From Moraxella sp. VT-16-12 (lineage in GTDB: Bacteria > Pseudomonadota > Gammaproteobacteria > Pseudomonadales > Moraxellaceae), in NCBI RefSeq assembly GCF_002224245.2, contig NZ_NKHK02000004.1, positions 124,001-188,000 on the forward strand: 64,000 bases of DNA. Reading direction: 5' to 3'. Below, one piece after another: positions 46,558 through 55,579 of the stretch (position 1 is its first letter; each line of letters starts with the position of its first letter). The position numbers were made by a program, and so were the translations under genes. The notes under the pieces were generated by a model that was not told the origin of the DNA, ran no database searches, and was given only the letters and a program-made list of their open reading frames with translations.

Positions 46558-48114
46558 TTAAGCATTCATCATCAAGTATTCAAATGCTGCCAATCCTGCT
46601 TTTGAGCCTTCACCCATGGCGATGTTGATTTGTTTAAACGGCACGGTGGTAACGTCTCCGCAGGCAAAAATCCCTGCTTTATTGGTGCGACATTTGGCAT
46701 CAATCTCAATCTCACCATGAGCGGTAACATTGACCAAGCCTTTCACCACCTCTGAGTTTGGTACAAGTCCGATTTGCACAAAGATGGCGGATAAATCCAG
46801 TGTCTTATCTTCGCCTGTGGTGCGGTCTTGATAGATGAGCTGGCTGACTTTACCATCTTTGGCAACGATTTCTTGGGTGGCGGCAGATTTGATGATGGTG
46901 ATGTTATCACGAGCTTGGGCTTTATCAATCAGCACTTGGTCAGCACGCAAATTATCACCAAATTCTAGTACTGTAACGTGTTTGACGATACCTGCCAAAT
47001 CCAGTGCTGCTTCTACACCTGAGTTGCCACCGCCAATGACCGCCACAGGCTTGCCTTTAAAGAAAGGACCATCACAATGCGGACAGTATGCCACGCCATT
47101 GCCAATGTTTTCATCTTCGCCCTTGACACCAAGTTTACGCCATTTTGCCCCTGTGGCGATGATGATGGTGCGTGTGGTAAAGCTTGTGCCAGTATTTAGG
47201 GTGATTTGGTAGCCACCTTTGACCTCTTCAATATTCGTTACGCTGACGTGTTCTTTGACGGTGATGGGGTATGCTTTGATGTGGGTGGCAAGGTTGCTTG
47301 CTAGGGTGTTGCCATTGGTTAAGGGGACAGAAATCAGATTTTCAATGTCTTGGGTGTCTTTGACTTGTCCGCCGATACGGTCAGCAATGAGTGCCACCCG
47401 AAGTCCTTTGCGAGCGGTATAAATGGCGGCTGCACTGCCAGCAGGTCCACCACCAATGACGGTAACGTCTTGTGTTTCAAGACTTTCTGCGACACCTTCG
47501 CTAAGCAGGTCAGCATATTCGCTTTGTAGTTTATCAATGATACGAGCGGTATCTACTTTACCATTTAAAAACGGCTTGCCATTTAAAAAGACCGCAGGCA
47601 CACCTTGAATGTTGTTTTTTTCTACCAATTCAGGAAATACGCCACCATCAATCATCTCATTTTCAATGCCATCATTTAATATGGCAAATTGGTTGAGTGC
47701 TTGTACCACATCAGGGCAGTTGTGGCAAGACAGCGAGACAAAGGTTTGAAATTTTAAAGGTTTTTGGATACGTTTTACCAAATCTTGAATGCCTTCATCA
47801 AGCTTCATAGTGTGCCCACCTGCGTGCAAAATCGCAAGTAGCAATGATGTAAATTCATGACCGCCTGGAATGCCACTAAACACAATGCCTGTATCACGAT
47901 TTTCGCTGTTGATTTTAAAGCTCATGGGCGATAAATCGGTATCTACAACGGTTTTGTCAAAGATGATGTTGTCGGACGTACTGGCGATTTTTTCAAGAAA
48001 ATCAATCAGTTCATCACGTTTTGCGTGGTTGCCTTGTCCAATAATCATTGCAACTGGGCGTTTCATGTGAGTGCTGTATGATTTGACGGCATCAAGGGTA
48101 GATTGGTCTAACAT
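46558..48114 (-). CDS. ahpF: Alkyl hydroperoxide reductase subunit F
   Basis: A 518-residue flavoprotein disulfide reductase that takes electrons from NADH to AhpC. The N-terminal tandem thioredoxin-like domain carries the CHNC redox pair, the FAD fold has [19 protein letters not shown], the catalytic pair is CPHC in [18 protein letters not shown] binding shows [14 protein letters not shown], and the FAD C-terminal motif is [14 protein letters not shown]. The start at 48112-48114 ([13 protein letters not shown]) fits the family; the 18 codons before it do not. No ahpC lies next to it, which is unusual, so the partner must be encoded elsewhere. Confidence 0.94.
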   Translation of the reverse strand: MLDQSTLDAVKSYSTHMKRPVAMIIGQGNHAKRDELIDFLEKIASTSDNIIFDKTVVDTDLSPMSFKINSENRDTGIVFSGIPGGHEFTSLLLAILHAGGHTMKLDEGIQDLVKRIQKPLKFQTFVSLSCHNCPDVVQALNQFAILNDGIENEMIDGGVFPELVEKNNIQGVPAVFLNGKPFLNGKVDTARIIDKLQSEYADLLSEGVAESLETQDVTVIGGGPAGSAAAIYTARKGLRVALIADRIGGQVKDTQDIENLISVPLTNGNTLASNLATHIKAYPITVKEHVSVTNIEEVKGGYQITLNTGTSFTTRTIIIATGAKWRKLGVKGEDENIGNGVAYCPHCDGPFFKGKPVAVIGGGNSGVEAALDLAGIVKHVTVLEFGDNLRADQVLIDKAQARDNITIIKSAATQEIVAKDGKVSQLIYQDRTTGEDKTLDLSAIFVQIGLVPNSEVVKGLVNVTAHGEIEIDAKCRTNKAGIFACGDVTTVPFKQINIAMGEGSKAGLAAFEYLMMNA

Positions 48115-48316
48115 AAGGTTGCCTGTGATGATGGTTAATGGTGTTATTGTGTCATTATAAAGTGGCAAATCATCAATGAAAAGTTAAGATTTTTAAACAC
48201 TCAAATCATAAAAGTTAAATGGCGTTTGGGTATTTTTGGCTTGATAAATCGGCGAATTGTTGGTAATATAATAACGTTTATTGGCACTTTGCCACCACTA
48301 TCAAATGGAGTCTGTC

Positions 48317-48538
48317 ATGTTCCCAGAACATCGTGAACTTATTACCAAACTAAAAACTGAAAATGACTTGCATTTTATCAAGCTGTTTGATGAGCATAAT
48401 GAGCTTGATGAAGAGATTACCAACCTAGAAAACGACCCTGTTGCTGCCAATAGCCGTAGCGATGAAATTGAAGGGCTAAAACGCAAAAAACTTGCCCTAA
48501 AAGATGAGCTTTATCAGTATCTACTAAGCAAAGCCTAA
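48317..48538 (+). CDS. YdcH family (DUF465) small protein
   Basis: A 73-residue highly charged helical protein. The opening MFPEHRELITKLKTEN and the following FIKLFDEHNELDEEI match DUF465/YdcH, predicted to form a helical hairpin. The function is not known. The ATG at 48317 follows TGGAG; the twelve codons upstream in the open frame are not part of the family. Confidence 0.85.
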   Translation: MFPEHRELITKLKTENDLHFIKLFDEHNELDEEITNLENDPVAANSRSDEIEGLKRKKLALKDELYQYLLSKA

Positions 48539-48546
48539 TTTTTGAT

Positions 48547-48570
48547 AAACCCAAGTCATATTTGGGTTTT
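48547..48570 (+). terminator. Terminator of ydcH
   Basis: AAACCCAA and TTGGGTTT pair around GTCATAT, followed by T. Confidence 0.65.
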
Positions 48571-48586
48571 AAAGGCTTTTCAATAG

Positions 48587-48616
48587 AAAAACCCCACCTG
48601 ATTAAGTGGGGTTTTG
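48587..48616. terminator. Second terminator hairpin
   Basis: AAAACCCCAC pairs with GTGGGGTTTT around CTGATTAA. It backs up the ydcH terminator and faces the transporter remnant on the other strand; the minus-strand side also has T-rich sequence, so it may originally have terminated that gene. Confidence 0.75.
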
Positions 48617-48623
48617 TCATTTA

Positions 48624-48733
48624 TTAGATTCTTTTGAGTGCCGCCATAGCCACCGTGGCGATGAGTGCAGGGATACCAATTGCTAAAAAGTTATAAGCGT
48701 GGGGTAGTTTCCTGCTATCTGTTTATATAATTG
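48624..48733 (-). pseudogene. Remnant of the 3' end of a transporter gene
   Basis: Between an in-frame stop at 48734-48736 and a stop at 48624-48626, the minus strand encodes 35 residues that end NFLAIGIPALIATVAMAALK-R-I. This looks like the last membrane helix and basic tail of a major-facilitator-type transporter. A terminator hairpin follows it directly. Upstream sequence (48740-48825) is pure AT-rich non-coding DNA, so the rest of the gene appears to have been deleted. The family is inferred from hydrophobicity and style only. Confidence 0.35.
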
Positions 48734-48825
48734 TCATATTAGATAAAAATGATTTTTAAATCATTTTTTTTTAATATAATTTCATTTTTTTATAAAATTT
48801 TTATGGTTTAGGCTTATTTATATAA

Positions 48826-48850
48826 AAATAAAAAGGGCAATAATGCCCTT
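48826..48850 (-). terminator. Intrinsic terminator of ltaE
   Basis: AAGGGCA and TGCCCTT form a perfect 7-bp stem around TTAT, followed by TTTATTTTT on the minus strand. It ends the engB-rsmI-TPR-yqeY-ltaE cluster. Confidence 0.85.
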
Positions 48851-48865
48851 GGTTTATCTGGTGTG

Positions 48866-49918
48866 TTAATGCAGGTATTCTTTTATCGCATCAATCAGTG
48901 TATCCACTTGCTCCGCCGTGGTATCAAAACTCATCACCAGTCGTATCTCACCTGTCTGAGCATTCCAATCATAAAATGAAAACTCTTGGTGGAGTTTTTG
49001 ACTGATTACTTTTGGTAGACTTAAAAATACAGCATTAGACTGCACAGGTTGGGTAAATTTAATGCCATCTAACTGTTTGATTTTTTGGTATAAATACTGT
49101 GCCATCTGGTTGCTATGGCGTGCCAATGTGAGCCACAAACCATCAGTCAGCCATGCCACAAACTGAGCCGAGATAAAACGGTGTTTGCTGGCTAACTGCA
49201 AATGGTTTTTACGCAAATAAGGCATGATGCCATCAAAGGCGGGGTTTAGCACCACCAAACACTCTCCCATCATCAGGCCGTTTTTTGTGCCACCCAGTGT
49301 GAGTATGTCTATGCCAGTGGCGGCAATGTCAGACAAGTTGCACCCCAGATACGCACAGGCATTGGCAAGCCTTGCCCCATCAAGATAGGTATATAACCCA
49401 AATGATTTGGCGGTAGTGGTGATGGCGATAAGTTCGTCCAAAGTGTAGCACGTCCCAAGCTCGGTAACTTGACTGAGATAAACGGTGGTGGGCTGGGGTG
49501 CGTGGGGATTGCCTTGATTGCTTTGGCAGATGCTTTTGATGTGTGCTGGGGTGAGTTTGCCGTCTGCTGTCTTGACTGGCAACAGTCGCAAGCCTGCCAC
49601 ATAGGCAGGGGCGTTGCTTTCGTCATTATAAATGTGGGCGTTGGTGGTACAAATCACCGCTCCATGTCTGGGTGTGAGTGCTGACAGGGCAATGATGTTC
49701 GCTCCTGTGCCATTAAAGACAGGATAGTTTGTGGCTTGCTGACCAAAACACTCGGCAATCAGCTCATCAAGTTTGCGACTGTATATGTCATCACCATAGG
49801 CGGTTTGATGCCCGCCATTGGCAGTGATGATGGCGTCCATGATGGTAGGATGAACGCCTGAATAGTTATCAGAAGCAAAAGCAAAATGACTGCGATTGTG
49901 CAGAGCCTTTGAGCTCAT
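48866..49918 (-). CDS. ltaE: Low-specificity L-threonine aldolase
   Basis: A 350-residue PLP enzyme of the beta-eliminating-lyase/threonine aldolase family that cleaves threonine and allo-threonine to glycine and acetaldehyde. Landmarks are FASDNYSGVHPTIMDAI, HQTAYGDDIYSRKLD, FNGTGANIIAL, YLDGARLANACAYLG, and TLGGTKNGLMMGE with the Schiff-base lysine. The start codon overlaps the yqeY stop (ATGA), so the two are translationally coupled. Confidence 0.92.
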   Translation of the reverse strand: MSSKALHNRSHFAFASDNYSGVHPTIMDAIITANGGHQTAYGDDIYSRKLDELIAECFGQQATNYPVFNGTGANIIALSALTPRHGAVICTTNAHIYNDESNAPAYVAGLRLLPVKTADGKLTPAHIKSICQSNQGNPHAPQPTTVYLSQVTELGTCYTLDELIAITTTAKSFGLYTYLDGARLANACAYLGCNLSDIAATGIDILTLGGTKNGLMMGECLVVLNPAFDGIMPYLRKNHLQLASKHRFISAQFVAWLTDGLWLTLARHSNQMAQYLYQKIKQLDGIKFTQPVQSNAVFLSLPKVISQKLHQEFSFYDWNAQTGEIRLVMSFDTTAEQVDTLIDAIKEYLH

Positions 49919-50361
49919 GCCAATGCCTTTTTGACCAAACCAGAGATAACGGCAGGGTCAGCTTGACCGGTGGTTTTTTCTTTGACAGCGTTCATCACTC
50001 GTCCCATGTCTTTCATGCCATCTGCATTAAGTTCGCTGATGGTGGCAGTGATAATCTCTTGCAGTTTGTCATCAGACAGTTGGGCGGGCAAAAACTGGCT
50101 AATCACTTCAATTTCAAACTGCTCTTTTTGAGCCAAATCATCACGACCATTGGCGGTATAAATGGATAAAGATTCTTGGCGTTGTTTGATTTGTTTTTGT
50201 AGCAGTGCCAACACGCCTTTGTCATCAAGACTGGTTTGGTTGTCAATTTCAATTTGTTTGATGGCAGCTTGGACGTTACGAAGTAGTTTGACCTGCTCCA
50301 TCTCTTTGGCTTTCATGGCGGTTTTAACCGCTTCGGTGAGTGTGGTTTTTAAATTGGACAT
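49915..50361 (-). CDS. GatB/YqeY domain-containing protein
   Basis: A 148-residue YqeY-type protein, related to the tRNA-binding tail of the amidotransferase subunit GatB. It begins MSNLKTTLTEAVKTAMKAKE and has LLRNVQAAIKQIEID, YTANGRDDLAQKEQFEIEVISQFLPAQLS and GMKDMGRVMNAVKEKTTGQAD. The likely start at 50359-50361 follows GAGATTAA; the upstream extension in the frame is inside the preceding gene. The role is uncertain, perhaps tRNA-related. Confidence 0.9.
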   Translation of the reverse strand: MSNLKTTLTEAVKTAMKAKEMEQVKLLRNVQAAIKQIEIDNQTSLDDKGVLALLQKQIKQRQESLSIYTANGRDDLAQKEQFEIEVISQFLPAQLSDDKLQEIITATISELNADGMKDMGRVMNAVKEKTTGQADPAVISGLVKKALA

Positions 50362-50389
50362 TTTTAATCTCGTATGGTTAATGATCAAA

Positions 50390-51430
50390 TCAATTATCAT
50401 GTATTTGGCAGCCAATTATATAACAGCCATATAGATAACGCAAATTATCGGTTGGTTTGCGGTTTGGTAAATCTGGTTTTCCTTGCTTTAATAATCGCTT
50501 AAAATAATCAATATTTTGTTGATGAAATTGAATGTTATCCATCAAGGTTTGTTTTTCTTTTTCATCTTGACTTAATTTTAAAGAAGTGGTTTCTTCTTTA
50601 AGCCAAATCATATCACCATATAACTCTTGTTGGATTTTGTTTTTCCAAATATCTGGATTTTCTTTAAAAATCTCATACCAAATCATATCCCAACTAATAT
50701 GAATATTATCTATTTCATCTTTAATGAGTGCCATACATTTTTGATGGTCATTGATGTTGGCGTATGCTTGGGCGATGTCTATGTTGTCATAGATGCCTAA
50801 TTGTTCAATTTGGGTTAAATATTGATAGGCAGTTGTGATGTCATTTTGTGCGATAGCAATATAGACATGATTTAATAAGATGTCAAATTGCCAATCATTG
50901 CCAATATAGGCTTCATTGCTGATGTCCTGATATATATCATCAAAGAGATGATAAATACCATCAAATTGTCCAATTTTTGCCAGCGTAATGGCTAAATTAT
51001 TTTTGATAAATACTTTTTTATCACATTTTTTGCTTTGTTCTTCTTGGCTTAACTGATTAAAAAGTTTTAATGCTTGATGGCAACAGTTAATGATTGTTCG
51101 ATAATGCTCTATATTGTTAGGTTTTTCTAATGTAAATAATAGTTGAGCATAAAGAGCATAATAATAAAAATGATTTATCTTTAATGACGAAATATTGTTG
51201 ATGATATCAAGTGCTTTTTCTATTTCTCCATATTCATAAGACAAACAATAGGCATAATTGATGGTATTTTTAATGCTTGGATTGCTATGATATGCTTGTT
51301 TAAAATAATATAACTCTTTATCGCCATTTGGATTGTGCGTATAATAAATCCCTAATTTTCCAAGTAATTCATCATCATTAGGATTTTTGGATAACTGCTC
51401 TAATAATTTAGTTAATGTGTCATTCATCAT
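50390..51430 (-). CDS. TPR-like repeat protein of unknown function
   Basis: A 346-residue soluble helical protein. The N-terminal 130 residues look like degenerate TPR units (PNDDELLGKLGIYYTHNPNG, SIKNTINYAYCLSYEYGEIEKAL, and so on), and the whole sequence is rich in Ile, Asn, Tyr and Lys. It is strikingly more AT-rich than rsmI and yqeY on either side, which suggests recent acquisition or relaxed constraint. It starts at a double ATG 6 nt after rsmI ends, so it is part of that transcript. I can give no function. Confidence 0.7.
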   Translation of the reverse strand: MMNDTLTKLLEQLSKNPNDDELLGKLGIYYTHNPNGDKELYYFKQAYHSNPSIKNTINYAYCLSYEYGEIEKALDIINNISSLKINHFYYYALYAQLLFTLEKPNNIEHYRTIINCCHQALKLFNQLSQEEQSKKCDKKVFIKNNLAITLAKIGQFDGIYHLFDDIYQDISNEAYIGNDWQFDILLNHVYIAIAQNDITTAYQYLTQIEQLGIYDNIDIAQAYANINDHQKCMALIKDEIDNIHISWDMIWYEIFKENPDIWKNKIQQELYGDMIWLKEETTSLKLSQDEKEKQTLMDNIQFHQQNIDYFKRLLKQGKPDLPNRKPTDNLRYLYGCYIIGCQIHDN

Positions 51431-51435
51431 ATTTG

Positions 51436-52278
51436 TTACTTTTGTAGCATCAGCAGTCTGTCATACACCACGCTTTTTTTAAGCCCCAAAACGTCAGCGA
51501 CAATCGCACTTGCTTTTTTGGGCGGTAGCTCTTTGGCGATGGCAAGTAGCCACGTGTCATAATCGGTGCTGACTTGTTTGTTGGTATTGCCTGCCACCAC
51601 CAGCACCATCTCGCCACGTTGTTGGTTGGGGTCGTTTTTGACAAAGGCGGACAATTCGCCCAGTGGCAGCTTTTTAATCGTCTCAAAAGTCTTGGTCAGC
51701 TCTCGGCAAAGTGTCGCTTCACGCTCTGCCCCAAACACAGCGACCATGTCAGACAAACATTCGCCAATGCGGTGCGGTGCTTCATAAAAAATCAAGGTTT
51801 CACGGCTGTTTTGATGGCTTTTTAAAGTTTCAATTCTGCCGTGCTGTTTGGCAGGCAAAAAACCCACAAAGCTAAACTTATCACTGGGCAGACCCGCTAC
51901 CGACAACGCCCCAATCACAGCACACGCCCCAACGATGGGTACAGTGGTGATATCGTTATCATGACAAGCTTTGACAAGGCGAAACCCAGGGTCAGAGATA
52001 AGTGGTGTGCCAGCATCCGAAATCAAGGCGATGTTTTTGCCACTTTTTAACGTTTCAACCAGTTTTGCGGTCTGTGTGTCAGCATTATGTTCATGATAGG
52101 CAGTGGTGGGGGTGGTGATGTTAAAAAATTGTAGCAGCTTAGCACTGGTGCGTGTGTCTTCACAGGCGATGATGTCCACCGATTTTAGGGTATCAATGGC
52201 ACGAGTGGTGATGTCGGACAGATTGCCAATCGGCGTGGCAACCACATAAAGCGTGCCTTGGGATAAGTTAGCTGTCAT
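51436..52278 (-). CDS. rsmI: 16S rRNA 2'-O-methyltransferase RsmI
   Basis: About 280 residues. It methylates the 2'-OH of C1402 in 16S rRNA using S-adenosylmethionine. [53 protein letters not shown] and FYEAPHRI are the tetrapyrrole-methylase-fold landmarks. I start at the ATG at 52276-52278 ([13 protein letters not shown]), 8 nt inside the end of engB; the frame upstream to 52419 lies inside engB and is not conserved. Confidence 0.95.
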   Translation of the reverse strand: MTANLSQGTLYVVATPIGNLSDITTRAIDTLKSVDIIACEDTRTSAKLLQFFNITTPTTAYHEHNADTQTAKLVETLKSGKNIALISDAGTPLISDPGFRLVKACHDNDITTVPIVGACAVIGALSVAGLPSDKFSFVGFLPAKQHGRIETLKSHQNSRETLIFYEAPHRIGECLSDMVAVFGAEREATLCRELTKTFETIKKLPLGELSAFVKNDPNQQRGEMVLVVAGNTNKQVSTDYDTWLLAIAKELPPKKASAIVADVLGLKKSVVYDRLLMLQK

Positions 52279-52939
52279 GGCTGTCGTCCATTTGCTCGGT
52301 TGTGTGGGTGGATTGGGTGGTTTCTTGTAGATGCAGCCAGTCGCCCAGCACGTCTGCCAATTCATCAATTCCCTGCTTATCAAGTGCCGAAAATAGCTGG
52401 ATAGAAAATGGCAAATCAAGGGCTTGCAGTTGTTTTTTAACCGTCAAAAGGGTAGTTTTTTGAGCCCCACGCTTTAATTTATCTGCCTTGGTTAATAAAA
52501 CGTGTACAGGCAGTTTGCCGTCTTTTGCCCAGTGGAGCATTTGTTCATCAAAATATTTTAAGGGATGGCGAATGTCGGTCAAAAGCACCAGCCCCACAAG
52601 GCTTTGGCGATTGACCAGATAGTTTTCTAGTTCTTTTTGCCATTTGATTTTCATCGCTTCTGGCACTTGGGCGTAGCCATAACCTGGCAAATCCACAAGG
52701 CGACTTTGCTCACTGCCCACATGAAAAAAGTTAATCATTTGTGTGCGTCCGGGGGTTTTGGACGAGCGGGCAAGCTGTTTTTGGTGGGTGATGGTGTTGA
52801 TGGCGGATGATTTGCCAGCGTTGGAGCGTCCTGCAAATGCCACTTCAAAGCCTGTATCGGGCGGACACAAAGCAAGGGTGGGGGCGGATAAGGCAAAGCT
52901 GGTTTGGCGGATGTGTTTAAGATACTCGGCGGTGTTCAT
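52268..52939 (-). CDS. engB: Ribosome biogenesis GTP-binding protein EngB (YsxC/YihA)
   Basis: A 223-residue GTPase needed for 50S subunit maturation. The GTP motifs are G1 [13 protein letters not shown]2 region [13 protein letters not shown]3 DLPGYGYA and G4 LTKADK. The C-terminal tail is a short Thr/Gln/His-rich extension. It is the first gene of the cluster and overlaps rsmI by 11 nt. Confidence 0.96.
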   Translation of the reverse strand: MNTAEYLKHIRQTSFALSAPTLALCPPDTGFEVAFAGRSNAGKSSAINTITHQKQLARSSKTPGRTQMINFFHVGSEQSRLVDLPGYGYAQVPEAMKIKWQKELENYLVNRQSLVGLVLLTDIRHPLKYFDEQMLHWAKDGKLPVHVLLTKADKLKRGAQKTTLLTVKKQLQALDLPFSIQLFSALDKQGIDELADVLGDWLHLQETTQSTHTTEQMDDSHDS

Positions 52940-53313
52940 GGGTGTTAAAGGTGTTGATGATTGAAAAATAGTGTATCATGAAAGGGCAAAAATAGCGATA
53001 AATGTGTGTTTGCCAGACTGATAAAAATAAAAAATAATGAATGTTTTTTGGGCTGGTGGTGGTATCTGCCCAAAGCAAATGCGATGACATCATCAAGTCT
53101 AAGAGTGAATCGGTTTATCCAAAATCGTACAAATTTTATCTTTGTTTTAAAAAATGTTACTAAAACCACATTTTTTATAGGCAAATTTAAAAAAATCTTG
53201 CTATAATAAGGCGTATTTTTTAAAATTTTTTGAAGTTCGTTGCTTTTTTCGGACACTCATTTCAACAAAACCCAAGACTTGGGGGTTGCCCCAGTAGTTA
53301 GTAGGAAATTGTT
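52940..53313. other. Divergent spacer between engB and cytochrome c4
   Basis: About 370 bp without a convincing gene. Near its right end is the cytochrome c4 promoter (extended -10 at 53202-53207) and a leader with a small CCCAAGACTTGGG hairpin (53271-53283). A 103-codon frame on the minus strand is rich in Phe and Lys with no structure and is probably chance. Confidence 0.6.
53199..53207 (+). promoter_or_regulatory. Extended -10 promoter of cytochrome c4 gene
   Basis: TTGCTATAAT: TG, one base, then TATAAT at 53202-53207, with a start near 53214 and a leader of about 100 nt. No strong -35 is visible. Confidence 0.5.
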
Positions 53314-54012
53314 ATGAAACCTGCAAAATCCCTTTTAGCCCATACTTTATTTAAAGTTGTCCTTGCCACAGGTTTTGGTTTTGCCAGCTTATCTGCCATG
53401 TCAGCCACCGTTCCTGCTTATGATGTGCAAGCAGGTAAAGCGATTGTAGAAGCCAACTGTGCCGCTTGTCATGGTGCAAATGGTGTGTCGGTCGCCCCAG
53501 CTCAGCCTAATTTAGGCGGTCAAAATGTCAAATATCTCTACAAACAGCTTGTGGATTTTAAAACAGGGGCAAGAAAAAACGGCATCATGGAAGCTCAGCT
53601 TGTTGGATTAACTCAGCAAGATTTGGCGAATGTTGCAGGATATTATGCTGAGCAAGCTCCTTGGATGCCAGGTTATGGTAATAAAGCGACTGCTGCTGCT
53701 GCCCAAAAGCTCTACCTAGGTGGTGATAAAACTCGTGGTATCATTCCTTGTGCAGGCTGTCATGACCCCAAAGGGGCAGGTAATGAGTGGGCGACATTCC
53801 CCCGTTTGGGTGGTCAGCACGCCACTTATCTTGCCACACAACTTAAACTGTTCCGTGCCGCAGGTCGTGAAGATGAAGGTTTGCTTGCCGAACAAGTGCG
53901 TACCAATGACAGTGCCAAAAAAGGTGAAAAAGGCATGATGCAAATGGTTGCTGCCAAACTGTCTGATAAAGACATTAAGATTTTGTCAGAGTTTTTGACC
54001 GCAGTTCACTAA
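53314..54012 (+). CDS. Diheme cytochrome c4
   Basis: A 232-residue periplasmic electron carrier with a signal peptide (residues 1-31, ending SAMSA). It has two c-type heme sites, CAACH at 49-53 and CAGCH at 146-150, in two similar domains of about 90 residues. Axial Met ligands are probably GIMEAQLVGL in the first and GMMQMVAAKL in the second. It carries electrons to terminal oxidases, usually cbb3 type. The ATG follows TAGGAAA. The gene is monocistronic with its own terminator. Confidence 0.95.
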   Translation: MKPAKSLLAHTLFKVVLATGFGFASLSAMSATVPAYDVQAGKAIVEANCAACHGANGVSVAPAQPNLGGQNVKYLYKQLVDFKTGARKNGIMEAQLVGLTQQDLANVAGYYAEQAPWMPGYGNKATAAAAQKLYLGGDKTRGIIPCAGCHDPKGAGNEWATFPRLGGQHATYLATQLKLFRAAGREDEGLLAEQVRTNDSAKKGEKGMMQMVAAKLSDKDIKILSEFLTAVH

Positions 54013-54025
54013 GCCACAGACACCC

Positions 54026-54052
54026 AAAAAGCCCCTGTATTGGGGTTTTTTG
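54026..54052 (+). terminator. Intrinsic terminator of cytochrome c4 gene
   Basis: AAAAGCCCC and GGGGTTTTTT pair around TGTATT, 14 nt after the stop. Confidence 0.8.
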
Positions 54053-54149
54053 TCGTTAGGTGTGTTACAATACCAGTCATTACATTCATATCGTCAGTTT
54101 GTTATGATATGACAGATAAAAGATAAGTACAGACGCTTAAAGTCATTGT

Positions 54150-55250
54150 ATGGATAAAATCATGTTTCATCGTTATACTGTTTTTTTGGTGGCGTGTGCG
54201 TTGCCGTTGTTGTTTGTCAGACAAATCGCTCCGAGCATGGCTCATGAGTTGGATTTTTGGCTGTTGTGGCTGGTGGCGATGACGGTGGTGGGTTTGCCGA
54301 TTTTATTTGCTGAGTCAGCACTGTCTGCTCGTAGTGGTGATGGTGTGTGGACAGGCATGCAAAAACTTACCCGAGAAGCAGATGCCAAGCTGATTTGGCG
54401 AATATTTGCAGGGCTGTCGGTATTGGTTGCCATACTGATTGCCTCAGACATGACCGCTCATATTGGTGCAGGCGTCATACAACATTTACCACAGCTAGAT
54501 TTATCCGTGCCAAGTTTTGGGCTGAGCATGGGGCTGATGGTGGTGGTGCTGATTTTAAGTGTGTTAAAGTCTCGTCTTTTGCCTGTGGGGTTGGTGCTTG
54601 TGCTGATAGGCTCACTCATTTCGTTGTTTGATGGGGGCTTAGGTAGTGAAATCAGCGTGCCTGCCATGACCAAGATTGGCTTTGGCGAATGGGCAAAAGC
54701 GGTCTCACTGGCACTCATTTCGGTGGGTGTGGGAACAGGTTTGTATTGGTTTGGTGGCGGTCAATCTAGCCGCATTATTTATGAAAATAAAAAATCATTG
54801 GCAGGTTTTATTCTACCAATTTGGCTGACTCAGATTGTTTTTGGGTCATTTGCTCTTTTGGTGAGTAGTGCTTTTGTAACGCCGACATCATTTTTGGTGT
54901 CTAGTTTGGGCGTGCTACTGGTGGCAGGATTTTTGGTGCATTATGCCATGCGTGAGCTGATGGGGCGTTTTGGGCTGATGATGGGGGCTGGCACGACGGT
55001 GGTGGGCGTGTTGCTGCTGAGTGCCATTCCTGCCAAAGTGGTGCTGATGATGCTTGTTATGGTCAGCTTGGTGGCAGTAGTGGTATTGTCCGTTTTTTCA
55101 GGATTTGGCATGAAAATCAGCCATTTACGCAAAACTTTCAATTTTAAAACAGAAGGGCGTTATAACATTTGGCGAATTTTGGTGCGTTTGGTTGTGCCAT
55201 TGGCGGTAGTATTGGCAATGATGGGTTGGGTGATAGAGTGGCTCAAATAA
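54150..55250 (+). CDS. Divergent sodium:neurotransmitter-symporter-like membrane protein
   Basis: A 366-residue polytopic protein with about ten to eleven hydrophobic segments. The second segment VVGLPILFAESALSARSGDG resembles the helix 2 signature of the neurotransmitter:sodium symporter (SNF) family, but the protein is about 80 residues shorter than usual members and the sodium-site residues are not clear. The substrate is unknown. Its C-terminus overlaps the rnfH start by 13 nt, so expression of the two is coupled. Confidence 0.65.
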   Translation: MDKIMFHRYTVFLVACALPLLFVRQIAPSMAHELDFWLLWLVAMTVVGLPILFAESALSARSGDGVWTGMQKLTREADAKLIWRIFAGLSVLVAILIASDMTAHIGAGVIQHLPQLDLSVPSFGLSMGLMVVVLILSVLKSRLLPVGLVLVLIGSLISLFDGGLGSEISVPAMTKIGFGEWAKAVSLALISVGVGTGLYWFGGGQSSRIIYENKKSLAGFILPIWLTQIVFGSFALLVSSAFVTPTSFLVSSLGVLLVAGFLVHYAMRELMGRFGLMMGAGTTVVGVLLLSAIPAKVVLMMLVMVSLVAVVVLSVFSGFGMKISHLRKTFNFKTEGRYNIWRILVRLVVPLAVVLAMMGWVIEWLK

Positions 55251-55579
55251 CCATTAGTGTTGCTTATGCCCCAAGTGTGGGTGAGCCTTTTTATCAAGAA
55301 ATGACGGTATCACAAAGCACAACCTTGGCACAAGCCATCAGGCAAAGCGGTGTGTTATCATTGGTTGAGCTTGGTGATTTTGATGAGTGGCTGACCAAAA
55401 ATGCTGATGCCACACCCAATCATAAGGCATGGTATGTTGGGATTTATAGTGTCAAAAAACGCACTGATACGCCCTTGGTTGATGGGGATAGGGTGGAGAT
55501 TTATCGTGCTTTGTCTGATGACCCCATGAGTCGCCGTAAAGCAAAAACCAAAGCCACCATTAAAAAGCTGTCATCTTAG
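55238..55579 (+). CDS. rnfH: RnfH family protein (ubiquitin-like fold)
   Basis: About 113 residues. The RnfH pattern is clear: ITISVAYAPSVGEPFYQEMTV, the ARR-like QSTTLAQAIRQSGVL, and VGIYS...LVDGDRVEIYRALSDDPM with the Arg/Lys-rich tail. An insert of about 15 residues (FDEWLTKNADATPNHK) sits before the VGIYS block. I start at the GTG at 55238, with GGGTGA upstream, because the family begins immediately before this segment; the longer frame from 55169 lies inside the previous gene. No Rnf complex gene is in the window; the cell has Nqr instead. Confidence 0.85.
   Translation: MAQITISVAYAPSVGEPFYQEMTVSQSTTLAQAIRQSGVLSLVELGDFDEWLTKNADATPNHKAWYVGIYSVKKRTDTPLVDGDRVEIYRALSDDPMSRRKAKTKATIKKLSS

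Noticed and set aside
46558-48114. Thioredoxin reductase instead of AhpF
   Set aside because: The C-terminal half is TrxB-like, but the N-terminal 200 residues with the extra CHNC thioredoxin-like domain and the total length of 518 fit AhpF.
52945-53256. 103-codon minus-strand frame upstream of cytochrome c4
   Set aside because: Phe/Lys/Leu-rich chance composition over an AT-rich promoter region, with no ribosome binding site or family resemblance.
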